From contig JAUIRK010000058.1 of assembly GCA_030549495.1 (NCBI GenBank), forward strand, positions 417,501 through 481,500: 64,000 nt of DNA, read 5' to 3'. Below the pieces are notes generated by a model, which was given only the letters and a program-made list of their open reading frames with translations, was not told the origin of the DNA and did not search any database. Source of the DNA: Nectonema munidae (lineage: Eukaryota > Nematomorpha > Nectonematoida > Nectonematidae). Both the position numbers and the translations under genes were made by a program. Shown one piece after another: positions 1-10,422 of the stretch. Within the stretch, counting starts at the first letter, position 1; each line of letters opens with the position of its first letter.

Positions 1-2747
1 ACTTGATTGCTAGATTAATTTTTGGTTTGTTACAGGTTTGTGTGGGTATAAATACTTATTTATTTCTGAGGGTGCAAGCATCCCGGTCGAAGGCCGAAAC
101 TGACCAGCATGTAGATACAATGAGAGCCATTGAGTATTTTTGAGTCCCATTCAAAATGTTCAATCTTTAAAAAAGCATTGTTGGAATAAAAGGATTCATT
201 ATAATGAAATGATATTTTGATGGTTTGTTTTTATACGATTTAAATCCTCATTTTGATGAAATTGTTAAGAAAGTTTCGGGATAATCAGAAAAGAAAAATT
301 AAGAGTATAAAATTTAATCCAAACATTTTCAGTGCAACATAAATGTACTACTCAGTTTTTGCAGATTCTATATGCGCCCAAAGGGATAAGTGTGCCCTCC
401 CATATTTAAGATTTTACCAGCAAAGCAGTTGAAACAATTTTGCAGACAAGGAACCTGAAACATGGAACAGCTTGTAGAATTTGTGAGTTATTTTTTTTAG
501 AGCAAATGGTTATGCACTTGTCAAAAATTTAGCAGAAATACTAAAAATGAGTGATGGAGCGATCAATGAGAGTCGCATTGAAAAAATTTAATGCTACCTT
601 CCGATACCTTGTCCTGATTCTTTTTTGAAACATATTTTTGTATTAAATAAACAAAGTCAACATTTTATGTAAAGCATGGTCTATTGTTGAATACTCTTTT
701 CTGATGTTCCTCCTCAATAATGTCTACAATCAAAAAGTGTAGAATGAGCATTTAGATTTGCGACGTGTTTTAGGACCTAACTTGTTTTAAATCTAAATGC
801 TATTTAGAATAACCTTTCTGCTTGATTTGTATCATAATCTACATAATAGTAATATGTATGAATTTTTTATATGTTGAAGCACTTGTGTAAAGGTTATGAG
901 GTATTTTATCATTTGTCAAGTATAAGAATATAGAAAAATTTGTATCTTTTTTGCTTCCCCAACTTAATCAAGATAATTGCTAATCGCTTAGTTGATTAGC
1001 TTAAAATAATCATCGAAAAAATTAGATTAAAACTAATCGCTTAGTCGATTTGTGGCAAATATAAAATTTAAGAATCTTTAAGAATCAGTTTCGTACAAAA
1101 TAGTAGTATCGTCTTTTCATCTACTACAAATTAAAGAATTTTGTTTTGAGGTAGGAAATATCCACTCTCAAAAAATGTGGCTTATTTTAACATCTATTAT
1201 TTCTTCAATATACTTATGTGAATCAGTATCTTGGCATATAAACATGATCAGAAATAAATATAGTTCTACTTTAACAGATCTACATTTAGATGGGCGATTA
1301 AGAATAGCAGTAATTAATTAATTACAAAACAAATTTTGAAAGGTTAGTCTTTGTATACGCATTTAAAATTTTTGTGCTCTTTCCTATATATGATCCTGGG
1401 TATCTTAAAACCAATGGATTTTTTATCCGACCCGCTAACGATTTAGGTGTGAAAGCCGTTTATTTTATACAACACAGGAATAGCTCAGATTTCGCTTCGA
1501 TATAAATTTCATCGTTTCCGAAGGAAACTAAAACTCGGCCTATCTATCATCATAGCATTTAAAATTGGAATTTTATGTCAAAGCAAAGATAATACGATCA
1601 AGTTTAGGCTTGCTCAAAACTTTGACTTTCCTAACATGAACTTCATGAAGCGGATAAATGCGATTCGTTGATTTTAATATACTGTCTCCAATTGTGTCTG
1701 GAATTCTTAAAATAAATACACATCAAATACAATAAGAAAATAATAAATGCTAGAGCCGTTTCACGAATTAAAAATAAATATCTGCTTTTCTTTTGGAATA
1801 AATATTATCCGGTTAACGAACAGAAAGTTCAGACAATATGTACTGTAAAGCAGATTTGTATGAGAAGGGATTGATATTTTGGTAAAGTAGATAATAATGT
1901 ACTCTGGTCGTCTCAAAACAAGCAATTGAGGACGATGTTGCATTGAGTTAATTAGAATTATTTGTAAAAACAATAATGAAGTAGGCTTAAATAAAACAAT
2001 TTTATTGAAGTAATAAACACAATTAATTTTGAGTTTGTTTCAAGTAAAGTGTAATATATCAGCATACATTTTGGAAATAAACTAAAACAATATATCATAG
2101 TGTGGTGGTGGTTTGTAAGGATTTCCTTAAACACCAACACATTACCATCATCTACTATTTTTTGTGATTTGTACTTCATTTCTATTCTCAGTGTACATAT
2201 TTAAACACAGAGCAAACAAACAAAAATTTAATTTTGCAAGAAGCAGTATGATAGACTGTTGTAATGAGCTATCATTTAAAACTTCTTGCGTGAAAATAGG
2301 AAGAAATAAATATCAACAAGAACTGCATAGCTCCTTTTTATCGTCATATAATACGTATTTCAGATAGCACGGGGTCGTGCATAGAACTATGCCATCCGCG
2401 TTATAAAGGATCTATGGTGTATTTATTTTAAATAAGAAACTTGATAAACCCGATAAAAGCCTAAACATATCAAATATACTAATCATTATAAATAAATAGT
2501 ATAAAGATTTCACATCTAAAAAGCGTATAAGAAAAAAGCCCGCGTAAAAACATTTTGAAATTTGAAAGTGATTAAAAATGGAGATAAAAGAACAACGTTT
2601 AGCCCTCTCACACGCCAATGAACGACAAGTTAAAAAGCCACTGCTCTAAGTATATGAAAATTTATCCAAAAGGAAAAGCAGGTGCTTAATTTTAAAAAAT
2701 CAACGCCTGAAAGAGTCGAAGTAAACAGAAAAACTAAAAAATATTAC
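1..2747. other. No recognisable gene; flank of the RPS3A gene
   Basis: AT-rich DNA downstream (in gene sense) of the last RPS3A exon I can place. I looked on the minus strand for the missing C-terminal exons of S3a (the IPDS and YPLHD type blocks known in the family) and did not find them, so they probably lie left of base 1. The short open frames here have no recognisable motif and a composition like random AT-rich DNA. Confidence 0.5.
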
Positions 2748-2830
2748 AACTTCTCAACGAGACTTTTTAAATCAGAGTTGACAACTTCATTAACCATTAT
2801 TTCTACCATTTTCCTTCTAATATTTTTCAC
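2748..2830 (-). CDS. RPS3A: RPS3A coding exon 5
   Basis: Starts directly after an intron of only 51 bases (2831-2881) whose acceptor is TTTTTAG. It encodes [12 protein letters not shown] and DLKSLVEK, then two bases (TT) of a split leucine codon before the donor GTAATA at 2747. Without splicing the frame would stop at once, which supports the donor. Confidence 0.85.
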
Positions 2831-5800
2831 CTAAAAATTGTTGTATTTAGTGAGTTCATGAAAAGAAGGAAAACTTTATACCTGTTCTTTTTGGGCATAT
2901 GATGTTTTTTTAACTTGCTTAGTGTGTCTCCGCGTGAAGCCAATAGCAAACAAACGAAGTGTGTAGCCATCTGTTGTTTTCGCATCAACATGAGCCTCAA
3001 TCATTGTCTTAAAAGTTTTCATCGCTTACAAATGCAAGTAAATAAAAAAATATTTCTTGATTTCCCCCCTCATACGTTCTTCGGGTGATATTTCAGCCAT
3101 TTTATTCAAACAGTGTTTTTTATTATTTTTTTAATAATGATGTAATATTTATAATTTTCCTAAAAGACGTTTTAATAGTCATCGGCTCAATTTAATTTCA
3201 TTATAGTCGATATAAAAATATATCTAGCTATTGGTTGCTCTGGACCCCTGAAATATTCAAAGGAATGTTCGTCATTTTTATTATAATGCATTTCTATTTT
3301 TTTTCAAAAATGGTAATAAAATATACATTTAATGCGTTTGTCTTTGTGCATGTTGATAAAGATAAATATCTCTATATGTATGCCTCAATTAGGAACTCTA
3401 ATTACAGCCGTCAGATCGGTATTGGGAAATGAAGAGCAAACTTCTAAGATGAAGTCATCGTTGAAAGGGGTATTACAACACACGTGAATAAAATTTGATC
3501 ACTTTAATGAATTTTGGTACATAAAGATGAAACAGCTACCATTCTACAGATTCGATATACACCGCAAATAGAAAGCCTTGTTTATTGAAAATTTCTAGTA
3601 TAAACAATAGATACAGACACAGCACATTTTTTTCAGATTCAAAAATGCTTTGAAAACTCAATTGGGAAAATGCATCGCTAGCCTCAATTGCGAAGGCGCC
3701 ATCTAAGGCTGCTTAACACCCTGGTGTCTCAATGCTTTTGTATTACGGAAGATTTAAATTCTAATTAGAATAAACGTATGTTTTATAAAAGAAGTTCGTT
3801 TCTTGAACAACTTGGATTTGATGTAGTAAATAATGAAATTTTAGGAAGACAAAATCAAAGTGCCTTCGGTCATGATGATAAAAAAAACTAATACTAACGT
3901 GTCTAACCGCCAAGGTTCATCTAAAAAAAGTTTCAAAAGGAGTTCGATTGCGTGCTTTGTGTTGAGAAAGATGGAAAAAAAATAATCGAAGTGTGGAAAT
4001 GTGGTGAACAAAAATACAATATACATTTCCCAAAATTGTTTAATTAATTTTTTTTTAACAATTAAAAATTTTTAACATAAAAACTACAATCGGTTAAACT
4101 TATGCCGAAGATTGTTAAGGTGAGATTTTTTAGAAACAGAATACGTGTTAAGATACAGAAAATCAAAAGATTAACCCTAATAAAAAGTTGAGAAGCATCT
4201 ATCTTAAACATCAATGAAAAAATACTTTGAAAACAAAAGGACATAAAAATTATAGGATAAATTATACACAAAAATTCACGACAAAAAATTTGTAAACAAC
4301 TTTTGTTAAATTTTGCAATACATTTCTCAGAAAGGTATGAGGACGAACAAAAGTTAACCCGTTAATGACCAGAATAATCAGACGATATCTAATGTAAAGC
4401 AGAAGATTTGTATTAAAGAGCTTTGATAAACGCAGACGATTTTATTTTTGTAGTCGACTATAGTCGACATGGGCGTTAACGGGTTAATAAAGACAAATTT
4501 TCACAAAAAGTCATTGTAAACGCATTTTATCCCATGGGACTTAAAATAAATTAAATCCCTTAAAATCTAATAAAATTAAGATTTGGGTACACAAGTAATT
4601 TCATCTTCGTCTGATTTTTTCAATGACTTTGAATATAAATCGTCTGCGTTTTTTTTAAATATCGTCTGCGTTTTTTTAAATATCGTCTGATTTATATCGT
4701 ACTTAATGAGTTAAATTAGCTTAAAGGATATTTTCTTCTGTTTTTAAGATTTTTTAGATCGATAAATGTAAAAAAAATTTAAGTCAATAAAAAGTCAAAG
4801 AATATATTTTGTGAAAGACTATTTTTGGAAAACTAGATTTCGAATAAAATATCCTTTAAAAAATTTCAAATAAAATATCTTTAAAAACTTTCGGAGATAC
4901 TCTCCTTCCATGGCGAATAAAAGTGAAAAAAAACATTTAAAACAAAAAGTCATTGTAAACTAATTTTTTTAGTTTATTAGAATTTTTTAGGGCAACAAAG
5001 TTCAAAAATAATTTTTTAGGTCACAAGTTTTAAATTAATCTAATATAATCTAAGGAACACGTCTTTTAAATTGAAGAAACTACCATTTTTCTTTGTTAAA
5101 AATTTCATGCAATGAGTCAATTTTTTTAATTATAAACTCAAATAAATTGGATTTTTTAGGACAAAAGTTGTTTGTAATTGGACAAAATAACAAGGAGAAT
5201 TGTTTAAGCATTTTATATTTAAGCGATGATAAATGTTTTTTTTTCTATTCTTTGATTGTTTTATCAAAGATCAAACTATAAAAAAATTAGTTTAGCAGAA
5301 TTCAGGATGATAAGTAAACAACTCATCAGCTATAATTTCTGCAACGAAACAAATGAAATTGTGGAATAAGAATAAATGAAGTTATATAAACCTGCCATTT
5401 TTTAACAATGAAGCATAATTTATCGCGAGTCATATCCAAACCATGAAAATTTGTTAACAGATTTTTTCCTTGAATGTCTTCACAAATCAACTTTATTTTT
5501 TTGTAGGTGTATTGTTCATTGTGTAAATCGGCAAGATTCACTTCAAACACACGACCTTTTAAGTTATCAGAAGACAATTCTACAAAAATAAAATATAAAA
5601 AATGTAACAACTCTATTGAAATAAAAGAAATATTCAAAATACAGATCAAATCAATATTGAATGATTAGTTTACATATATACGAGGCACATATGGAGTTCA
5701 AAATATCAAAGAAATGAAAAAAGTATTAGAAGAGGAAAGGCAACTCTCAAATACTGTAATTTAATCCAAAAATAGGAACTAAAAACTGCCAAAGTATTAA

Positions 5801-8800
5801 ATATTTCAAAGGAATGATTTTGACTTACAAGTTTACTTCTGATCGAACAATCAACAGTCGACTTACACAATATTAGGGGTGTACCTAAGAGTTTTGGCGA
5901 CGAGGAGCAAAACTAGTTTCTCATTTTTTAAGGATCCCCTGTACGTCGTAACTTCACTTAGAGCAAAAGTGGCAAACTTTTTAGTGCATGAAGGTCATCT
6001 TATATTCAACATTCTTAGTAGAGGCTATATAGAATATTTTTATCTTCTTAAAATCTAATAAAAATGACACACGTTTATAAAAATCGAAGGCATGGCAAAG
6101 AATATTGAAATATTTTATTTAAGTACAGTAATTTAGCAAATGAATAAAGCTAAAGGTTCTCTGTATTCAAGTAACAAGTAAGGGAATAAGAATCTAAGCA
6201 GAGAATACAACATTTTCAAGTATTTAATAGACAAGTAGGTACTTTTCATACAAATCAATGACTTCTTTGGAAAAAGCATAGTCGTTCTTAGTTTTAATTG
6301 GTCCCTCCAAACAGTGGTTTACTGAAAGATGTTTTTAACGAATTCTTGATTTGAATGAATTACAAAAATATGGTTTCACAAAAATTATATTGAAGAAAAG
6401 CAGAAAATCAATGCCATGCATATTCACGACCATAAGGATATTTACCGACTTTCTCCAAATTTACAATAGATTTAATTTTTAGATTATATATTCGTATAAC
6501 TCCCCTGTAGCTTCTGATAGGTCATCGTGGCAAATATTAGGAAGAAAAAAATAATATAAAATACTTCAATTGGAAAACAATTTTTTAAATTCTGCACAGA
6601 TCATGGAATGGCCCTAAACATGGAGAAATCGTTCACTTCTCCAAGGCAGGTTTTTAACTTTTTAGGAGTAATAGTAAACCTTGAAGTTAAAGACCTCAAC
6701 AAAAGCAAAACTTAAAGCCGCACTGACAATACTAGCGGGCGCCTCATTTGAAGAAGACCCTCCTACAAAACCGCAACAAAAGATCTTGGGATACATCCAA
6801 TTCTTTCTAGGATGTGTCCCAAGAAAGTTTAGAAAATACTCTCCTCTTTTTACAGTTCTAAAAGGCGAACCCCTCCCCAGGAGAATATGGCTGGAAGCAT
6901 GGAAAGAGCTGAGAAGATCAATCCCAATCATGGACAACAAGGGAAATAAATCAACTCCAGTCTTTATGAATGCAACGCTAAATCAAATCGCAATCGTGGG
7001 CTCACAAGGAATCCTCAAGGTCCCAGCGCTTTCGACAACATCCATCAACGCAAACGAACTCATGGCTTTACTCCTGACGGCAACCCAATACCCGGACAAC
7101 ACAACCTTCTTCTCCGATAGCTTAGTTGCAGCGCAAGTGGCTCTGAACAAAAGTTCAGAGTCCTAAAACCTACTGAACATCATTCTCAAATTCGAAAGAA
7201 AATTTCCCATCCTGCTAATGAAAGTACAACAAAATACATGATATATTCCTTCCAGGAAGAACCCAGCGGACAAACCTTCAAGAAACAACTAAGGGACACA
7301 GGGGCGCATACAGGGCTATATAAGGCGACGCACGCCCCTTAGTATCAGTCTCTTTGATCCTTCCTCTCTACAGTTATCCCACCCGATCAAAGACATCTTT
7401 GTCGTGCTTTATTTTGTGTGTGTAAAATTTTAATAAAATTTTCTTTCACAACGCCTAGCAAAGAGCTTACAGCTCGCTAGAGCCAAAAAAAAAGAAAGAA
7501 AATATTTTTTAAATTATTTGTTTTAACGAGATGCTCCACTAGACAGCAGCAGGTTCCCATTCAATAATATCAATCGTTTGGATCCTTAAAAATATACTTC
7601 GGTTTTTATTCGTGAATTTATTTAGAAAAAATAATTGCCTTTCGCTAAAAAAAATTATGTACATACATTACTAACCCTTTCGTGACCAGAAAAATCAGAC
7701 GATATTTATTAAAAAACAGAAGATTCATATACTAAGCTATTTGAGAAAGCAAATGAAGGTAAAATTGTTTATGTATCATATATGATACATTGGTCACGAA
7801 AGAGTTAACTTTTCGTTAAATTTAAATTTCATAATGGCTGATGCATTTATTTGCATGATCTATATTAGCTTATTTTGTAATATATCTTTTTATCTGTTGC
7901 ATCGCAATATTTGCAAATTTAGGATAAAATCACATGAGATATTCCAAAACCTTTAAGCCATGGGCGTCCGATAGGGATAGCAAACAGGCGATTTAACCCC
8001 CCCTGGATTATAAATATTTGTATTTTTTCAAAGCCGTATATTTTCCAACATAATTTTAATTGTAGTCAAAACTATTGTTTAACCTATATAGTTAATTTTA
8101 TTGTAGAAGTTTTCAAATTATTTTTCAACGTACTCTTTGTCATCTATCAAAAGTATATAGGGCGTGAGTAGGGTTGGTTAGATGCTGGATTCGATAACTC
8201 AAAGTCTTGGGTTCGATCCCGCATTAAGCCTGCTTTCCTCATAGTTCGATACAAGCGGCGCAATTGTGCCTTTTCGATGAAAACACCCTACGGAACCATT
8301 ACCATAACTAATTTTAGTATATCTTTATTTTATTGAATAATCTTATGATTGTTTTACATTAACAAAGCCCTTTTTATTTTCTATTAAATAAAAGATATTA
8401 AATCTTCAATAATCTCGAATTTCATTTCTTGTTTTTTATGCATTTTTCGTAAGAGATATACCAAGTCATTTTTCATTTTTGCCACACCTTGATAAAATTG
8501 CAGAATCTATCAATTATAAATTACAATTTCGACCTTAAGGTACGCTGCTGCAGGATGCCCAGGAGATCTATTTTTTGAAATTTTTTGACTTAACCCTTTC
8601 AAGCATTTTTTAGTGCATGAAAAAAAGTTTTCTAAAATTAATCGCCTACTTCTCTTTTTCAATGAGTTCTTATAACTTAATCAGATGATTTTTATTTTAT
8701 GGGGTATACCATTGTGGCTAAAGGAGTTAATGAAAATGTTAAATAATTAAAAAAATATATTATTTAGTTTAAGCGAAATTTTATTTTATTGATTTAAAAA

Positions 8801-9803
8801 AAATTAGCTTCACAAAAAAAGTCTAAATCGATTGATTTATTTGATTGTTTATAGTGACTTTTGTGTTTTCAGAAAAAAAATTCATTTTATTGACTTTTGT
8901 TCTCCCTCGTTATATTAGATTAGTGCAGGGGCCAAATTTTTTCTTGGGGGGGGGGAGGAAGGAGGGGGGGGGGGGGGCCGTATCTTCATTGAAAGAGGAA
9001 AAAAGGGGGGGGGGGGGGAAAAGAAGGGGGGGGGATTAGTGTGATGGTAAGTGAACAACAAAAGACACATGATAAAATAGGTAGGAGGTATAAATTAATT
9101 TTAAATATAAAAAAATAGGAAGGATACATTACTTGTGCCTTGAGATCTTGTAACAAGAGTTTTGCCTATTTGTCGTTTTGGGAACATAGATGGTGCTTTT
9201 ACATCATACCATTCTTTCTTGGTAAAAGGATCAACTCTAAATTATAAGCATGCAGTTTATAATAAAAACTGAGATCAGACTAAAACGCGCACTTAATGCC
9301 ATTTTTTACATTTAAGTTCAATGAAAATGATGACTATGCATCATACTTTTTTACTTGTAAAAAGATACTTTCAGTACTCATTTCTTAAGTTTTTTATAAA
9401 AGAAAAAGATTCAATAGTATCATACAATTGTAATTCATTTTTTAGGCTTGAAGTCCTAATAGTTTTAATGACCCTATTGGAGCTCTAACTAGTTTTAAGA
9501 TTGTTTCCATCTTCACCAGCATTTTTAAGTTGACTGGAACCAAGATCGTAACGTAATCAGCAACTTTAACAATATACCAATTTTTATCCCATATGTGAGA
9601 ACATAATATGAAGAATTTGTTCTAAAACGTAAAAAGCTAATAGAATATAGAAAAAAGTTTGGCTCAATTTTTAATATTATAAACTAGTAATTATGTAAAT
9701 TAAAACTTAAATTTAAAATAGTTATAAAAAAGTTATAATTTTACATTTTTTTCTTTCCTTTTTTCCCTCCTTTTGGTAATCTTTTATTTTTTCCAATAGC
9801 CAT
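2748..9803 (-). CDS. RPS3A: Ribosomal protein S3a (eS1), 5 exons, 3' end not in view
   Basis: Structural protein of the small (40S) ribosomal subunit, cytosolic. Coding exons in transcript order: 9745-9803, 9133-9236, 5392-5579, 2882-3007 and 2748-2830. Together they give 560 coding bases, about 187 residues of a protein that is about 264 residues in animals. Every junction has GT and AG, and the phases fit: AT+A (Ile), A+AA (Lys), phase 0, phase 0, then TT plus one base. The peptide carries family blocks in the right order: [19 protein letters not shown] start, [61 protein letters not shown]. Introns are 508, 3553, 2384 and 51 bases. The two large ones are loaded with transposable elements. 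The remaining roughly 75 C-terminal residues were not found. No disabling change is seen, so this is probably the working gene and not a retrocopy. Confidence 0.93.
2882..3007 (-). CDS. RPS3A: RPS3A coding exon 4
   Basis: Exactly 42 codons from [15 protein letters not shown] to YAQKEQ, phase 0 at both ends. The acceptor is TTTTAAG at 3014-3008; the donor is GTATAA from 2881. Confidence 0.94.
4358..4483. mobile_element. MITE, TTAA-flanked, GCAGACGAT family, copy 1
   Basis: 126 bp bounded by TTAA at 4354-4357 and 4484-4487. The ends are inverted: CCCGTTAATGACCA at the left and, read on the other strand, CCCGTTAACGCCCA at the right. It has internal CAGACGAT motifs and an inner palindrome of GTCGAC repeats. 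TTAA target sites and C-run ends are typical of piggyBac-mobilised MITEs. Confidence 0.8.
4584..4710 (-). mobile_element. MITE of the GCAGACGAT family, decayed copy
   Basis: Resembles, on the opposite strand, the copy at 59105-59234: AAGTAATTTCATCTTCGTCT, then repeated ATCGTCTG motifs, then TTAATGAG and TTAA at 4711-4714. The other end is eroded. One GTCTGCGTTTTTTTAAATATC block is doubled. Confidence 0.6.
5392..5579 (-). CDS. RPS3A: RPS3A coding exon 3
   Basis: The acceptor is a pyrimidine-rich tract ending GTAG at 5583-5580; the donor is GTTTAT from 5391. It holds 62 codons after two bases of a split lysine codon, with the [23 protein letters not shown] and MTRDKL blocks. This is the longest and most conserved exon in view. 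Confidence 0.95.
6580..7475 (+). mobile_element. Fossil of a hepadna-like RT/RNase H retroelement, 3' part
   Basis: Remains of the end of a reverse transcriptase (an FLG-type motif after the palm), an RNase H-like domain around 6940-7150, and a following NPAD-PSR type motif as found after RNase H in hepadnaviruses and some LTR elements. The RNase H layout (VF-x2-AT, then a TI/NANEL block) resembles hepadnavirus polymerase more than Ty3 elements. A 3' non-coding part has a TATA-like CTATATAAGG near 7316 and AATAAA-type signals near 7430, as in an LTR. It is broken, with several breaks, and truncated at the left. It looks old. Same type as the fossil at 16190-19210. It lies sense to the window but antisense to RPS3A. 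DIRS-like origin is the main alternative. Confidence 0.6.
7675..7804. mobile_element. MITE, TTAA family, copy with CTTTCGTGACCA ends
   Basis: About 130 bp. CCCTTTCGTGACCAG at the left is matched by TGGTCACGAAAG at the right, followed by TTAA at 7805-7808 (the left site is CTAA). CAGACGATAT follows the left TIR as in the other copies. A TATCATATATGATA palindrome lies next to the right TIR. Confidence 0.75.
8161..8305 (+). repeat. tRNA-derived SINE family 1, best copy
   Basis: About 145 bp. The head looks like a tRNA gene: an A-box-like GGTTGGTTAGATG near 8172 and a near-perfect B box GGTTCGATCCC at 8210-8220. The shared body contains GATACAAGCGGCGCAATTGT and TTCGATGAAAAC, and the end is CCATTACC. 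At least six relatives occur in the window. It lies in RPS3A intron 2, antisense to the gene. Confidence 0.75.
8594..8726. mobile_element. MITE, TTAA-flanked, diverged copy
   Basis: Bounded by TTAA at 8590-8593 and 8727-8730, with CCCTTTCAAGC at the left and GGCTAAAGGAG at the right as poor inverted ends. It keeps TCAGATGAT, a variant of the CAGACGAT motif. Placed in the family by layout rather than close identity. Confidence 0.5.
8946..9033 (+). repeat. Poly-G tract, G-quadruplex prone
   Basis: Runs of 10, about 14, 14 and 9 G separated by short A/G or mixed spacers. It begins just after a CAGGGGCC motif of the sort that starts hAT-like elements. On the RPS3A transcript strand it is C-rich and sits about 100 bases from the exon 2 donor. 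Such runs are also prone to assembly errors. Confidence 0.75.
9133..9236 (-). CDS. RPS3A: RPS3A coding exon 2
   Basis: The acceptor AG is at 9238-9237 after TTATAATTT; the donor GTAATG begins at 9132. It encodes the [15 protein letters not shown] block and GKTLVTR. Length 104 bases: one base finishing the previous codon, 34 codons, and one base of the next. Confidence 0.93.
9745..9803 (-). CDS. RPS3A: RPS3A coding exon 1
   Basis: ATG at 9803-9801 follows AAGA and is followed by G, a good start context. Nineteen codons plus two bases of the next. The lysine/glycine-rich leader is the known N-terminus of the family. The donor is GTAAAA at 9744. Confidence 0.92.
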
Positions 9804-10418
9804 TCTTATTCAACTCTAAATAAAGTGTAAAATATATTTGTTAAATTAAAGTAGTAATAATTACTTTAAATTTATAGTGAAATAATTATATATAAGATAT
9901 ATTTAAAACACAGTCAGGTTTAAAAGCACACATTGGTTCGGAATATTAAAGTTTGTTGAAAATGAAAAATAATTGTGTTAAAAAACAGGAAGATCTAAAA
10001 ATAAAAAGGGCATGCGTGATGTTATTAAAATTGGTGAATTATAGATTATATCAATGAATATTGTTCTAGGTTTACACAAAATGAATGGTAAAATGCCATG
10101 TTATATACGAGTGAAGTAGATTTAGACTTTATTTTGTAATTAAATAAGTTGGACATTTCAGCCTTCACATGTATTTATATGGTATGACAAATTTGTGAAG
10201 CCAGACAATTAGCTAAATGCATTTACAAAAAACACAAAAACTTTACAACTTAACGATTATTGAGGTTGAAAAATCAGTAACAAGGGATTGTGCAAACACA
10301 GATGAAGAATTATTAGGTATCCTAATGCCCTTAAAACTGAATTATTAGGTAAAAGCTATTGCCCTTTATTGAAAGAGCTTCTCTAGAGCTCTATAATATA
10401 TTTAGAACTATAGCATAT
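9804..10418. promoter_or_regulatory. RPS3A 5' flank; promoter expected here
   Basis: The region between the RPS3A start codon and the piggyBac element must hold the 5' UTR and promoter unless an upstream non-coding exon exists. I see no clear TATA box or pyrimidine-start (TOP) motif. Its position is the only evidence. Confidence 0.25.
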
Positions 10419-10422
10419 TTAA

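Larger units (their letters stand above)
3008..5391. other. RPS3A intron 3 (2.4 kb)
   Basis: AT-rich intron. It holds two copies of the TTAA-flanked MITE family described separately (near 4358-4483 and 4584-4710). The remainder is A- and T-run-rich DNA with no supported feature. Confidence 0.7.
5580..9132. other. RPS3A intron 2 (3.6 kb), repeat-filled
   Basis: From left to right it holds a retroelement fossil (about 6580-7475), a TTAA MITE (7675-7804), a tRNA-derived SINE (8161-8305), another MITE (8594-8726) and a poly-G tract (8946-9033). The stretch 5584-6570 shows nothing I can name. Confidence 0.7.

Noticed and set aside
1958-2179. Possible further RPS3A exon
   Set aside because: A frame exists but shows none of the C-terminal S3a blocks.
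6662-6940. 92-codon minus-strand open frame
   Set aside because: It lies opposite the RNase H region of the retroelement fossil and has no motif of its own.
8845-9039. 64-codon frame with Gly-rich tail
   Set aside because: Product of the poly-G tract.
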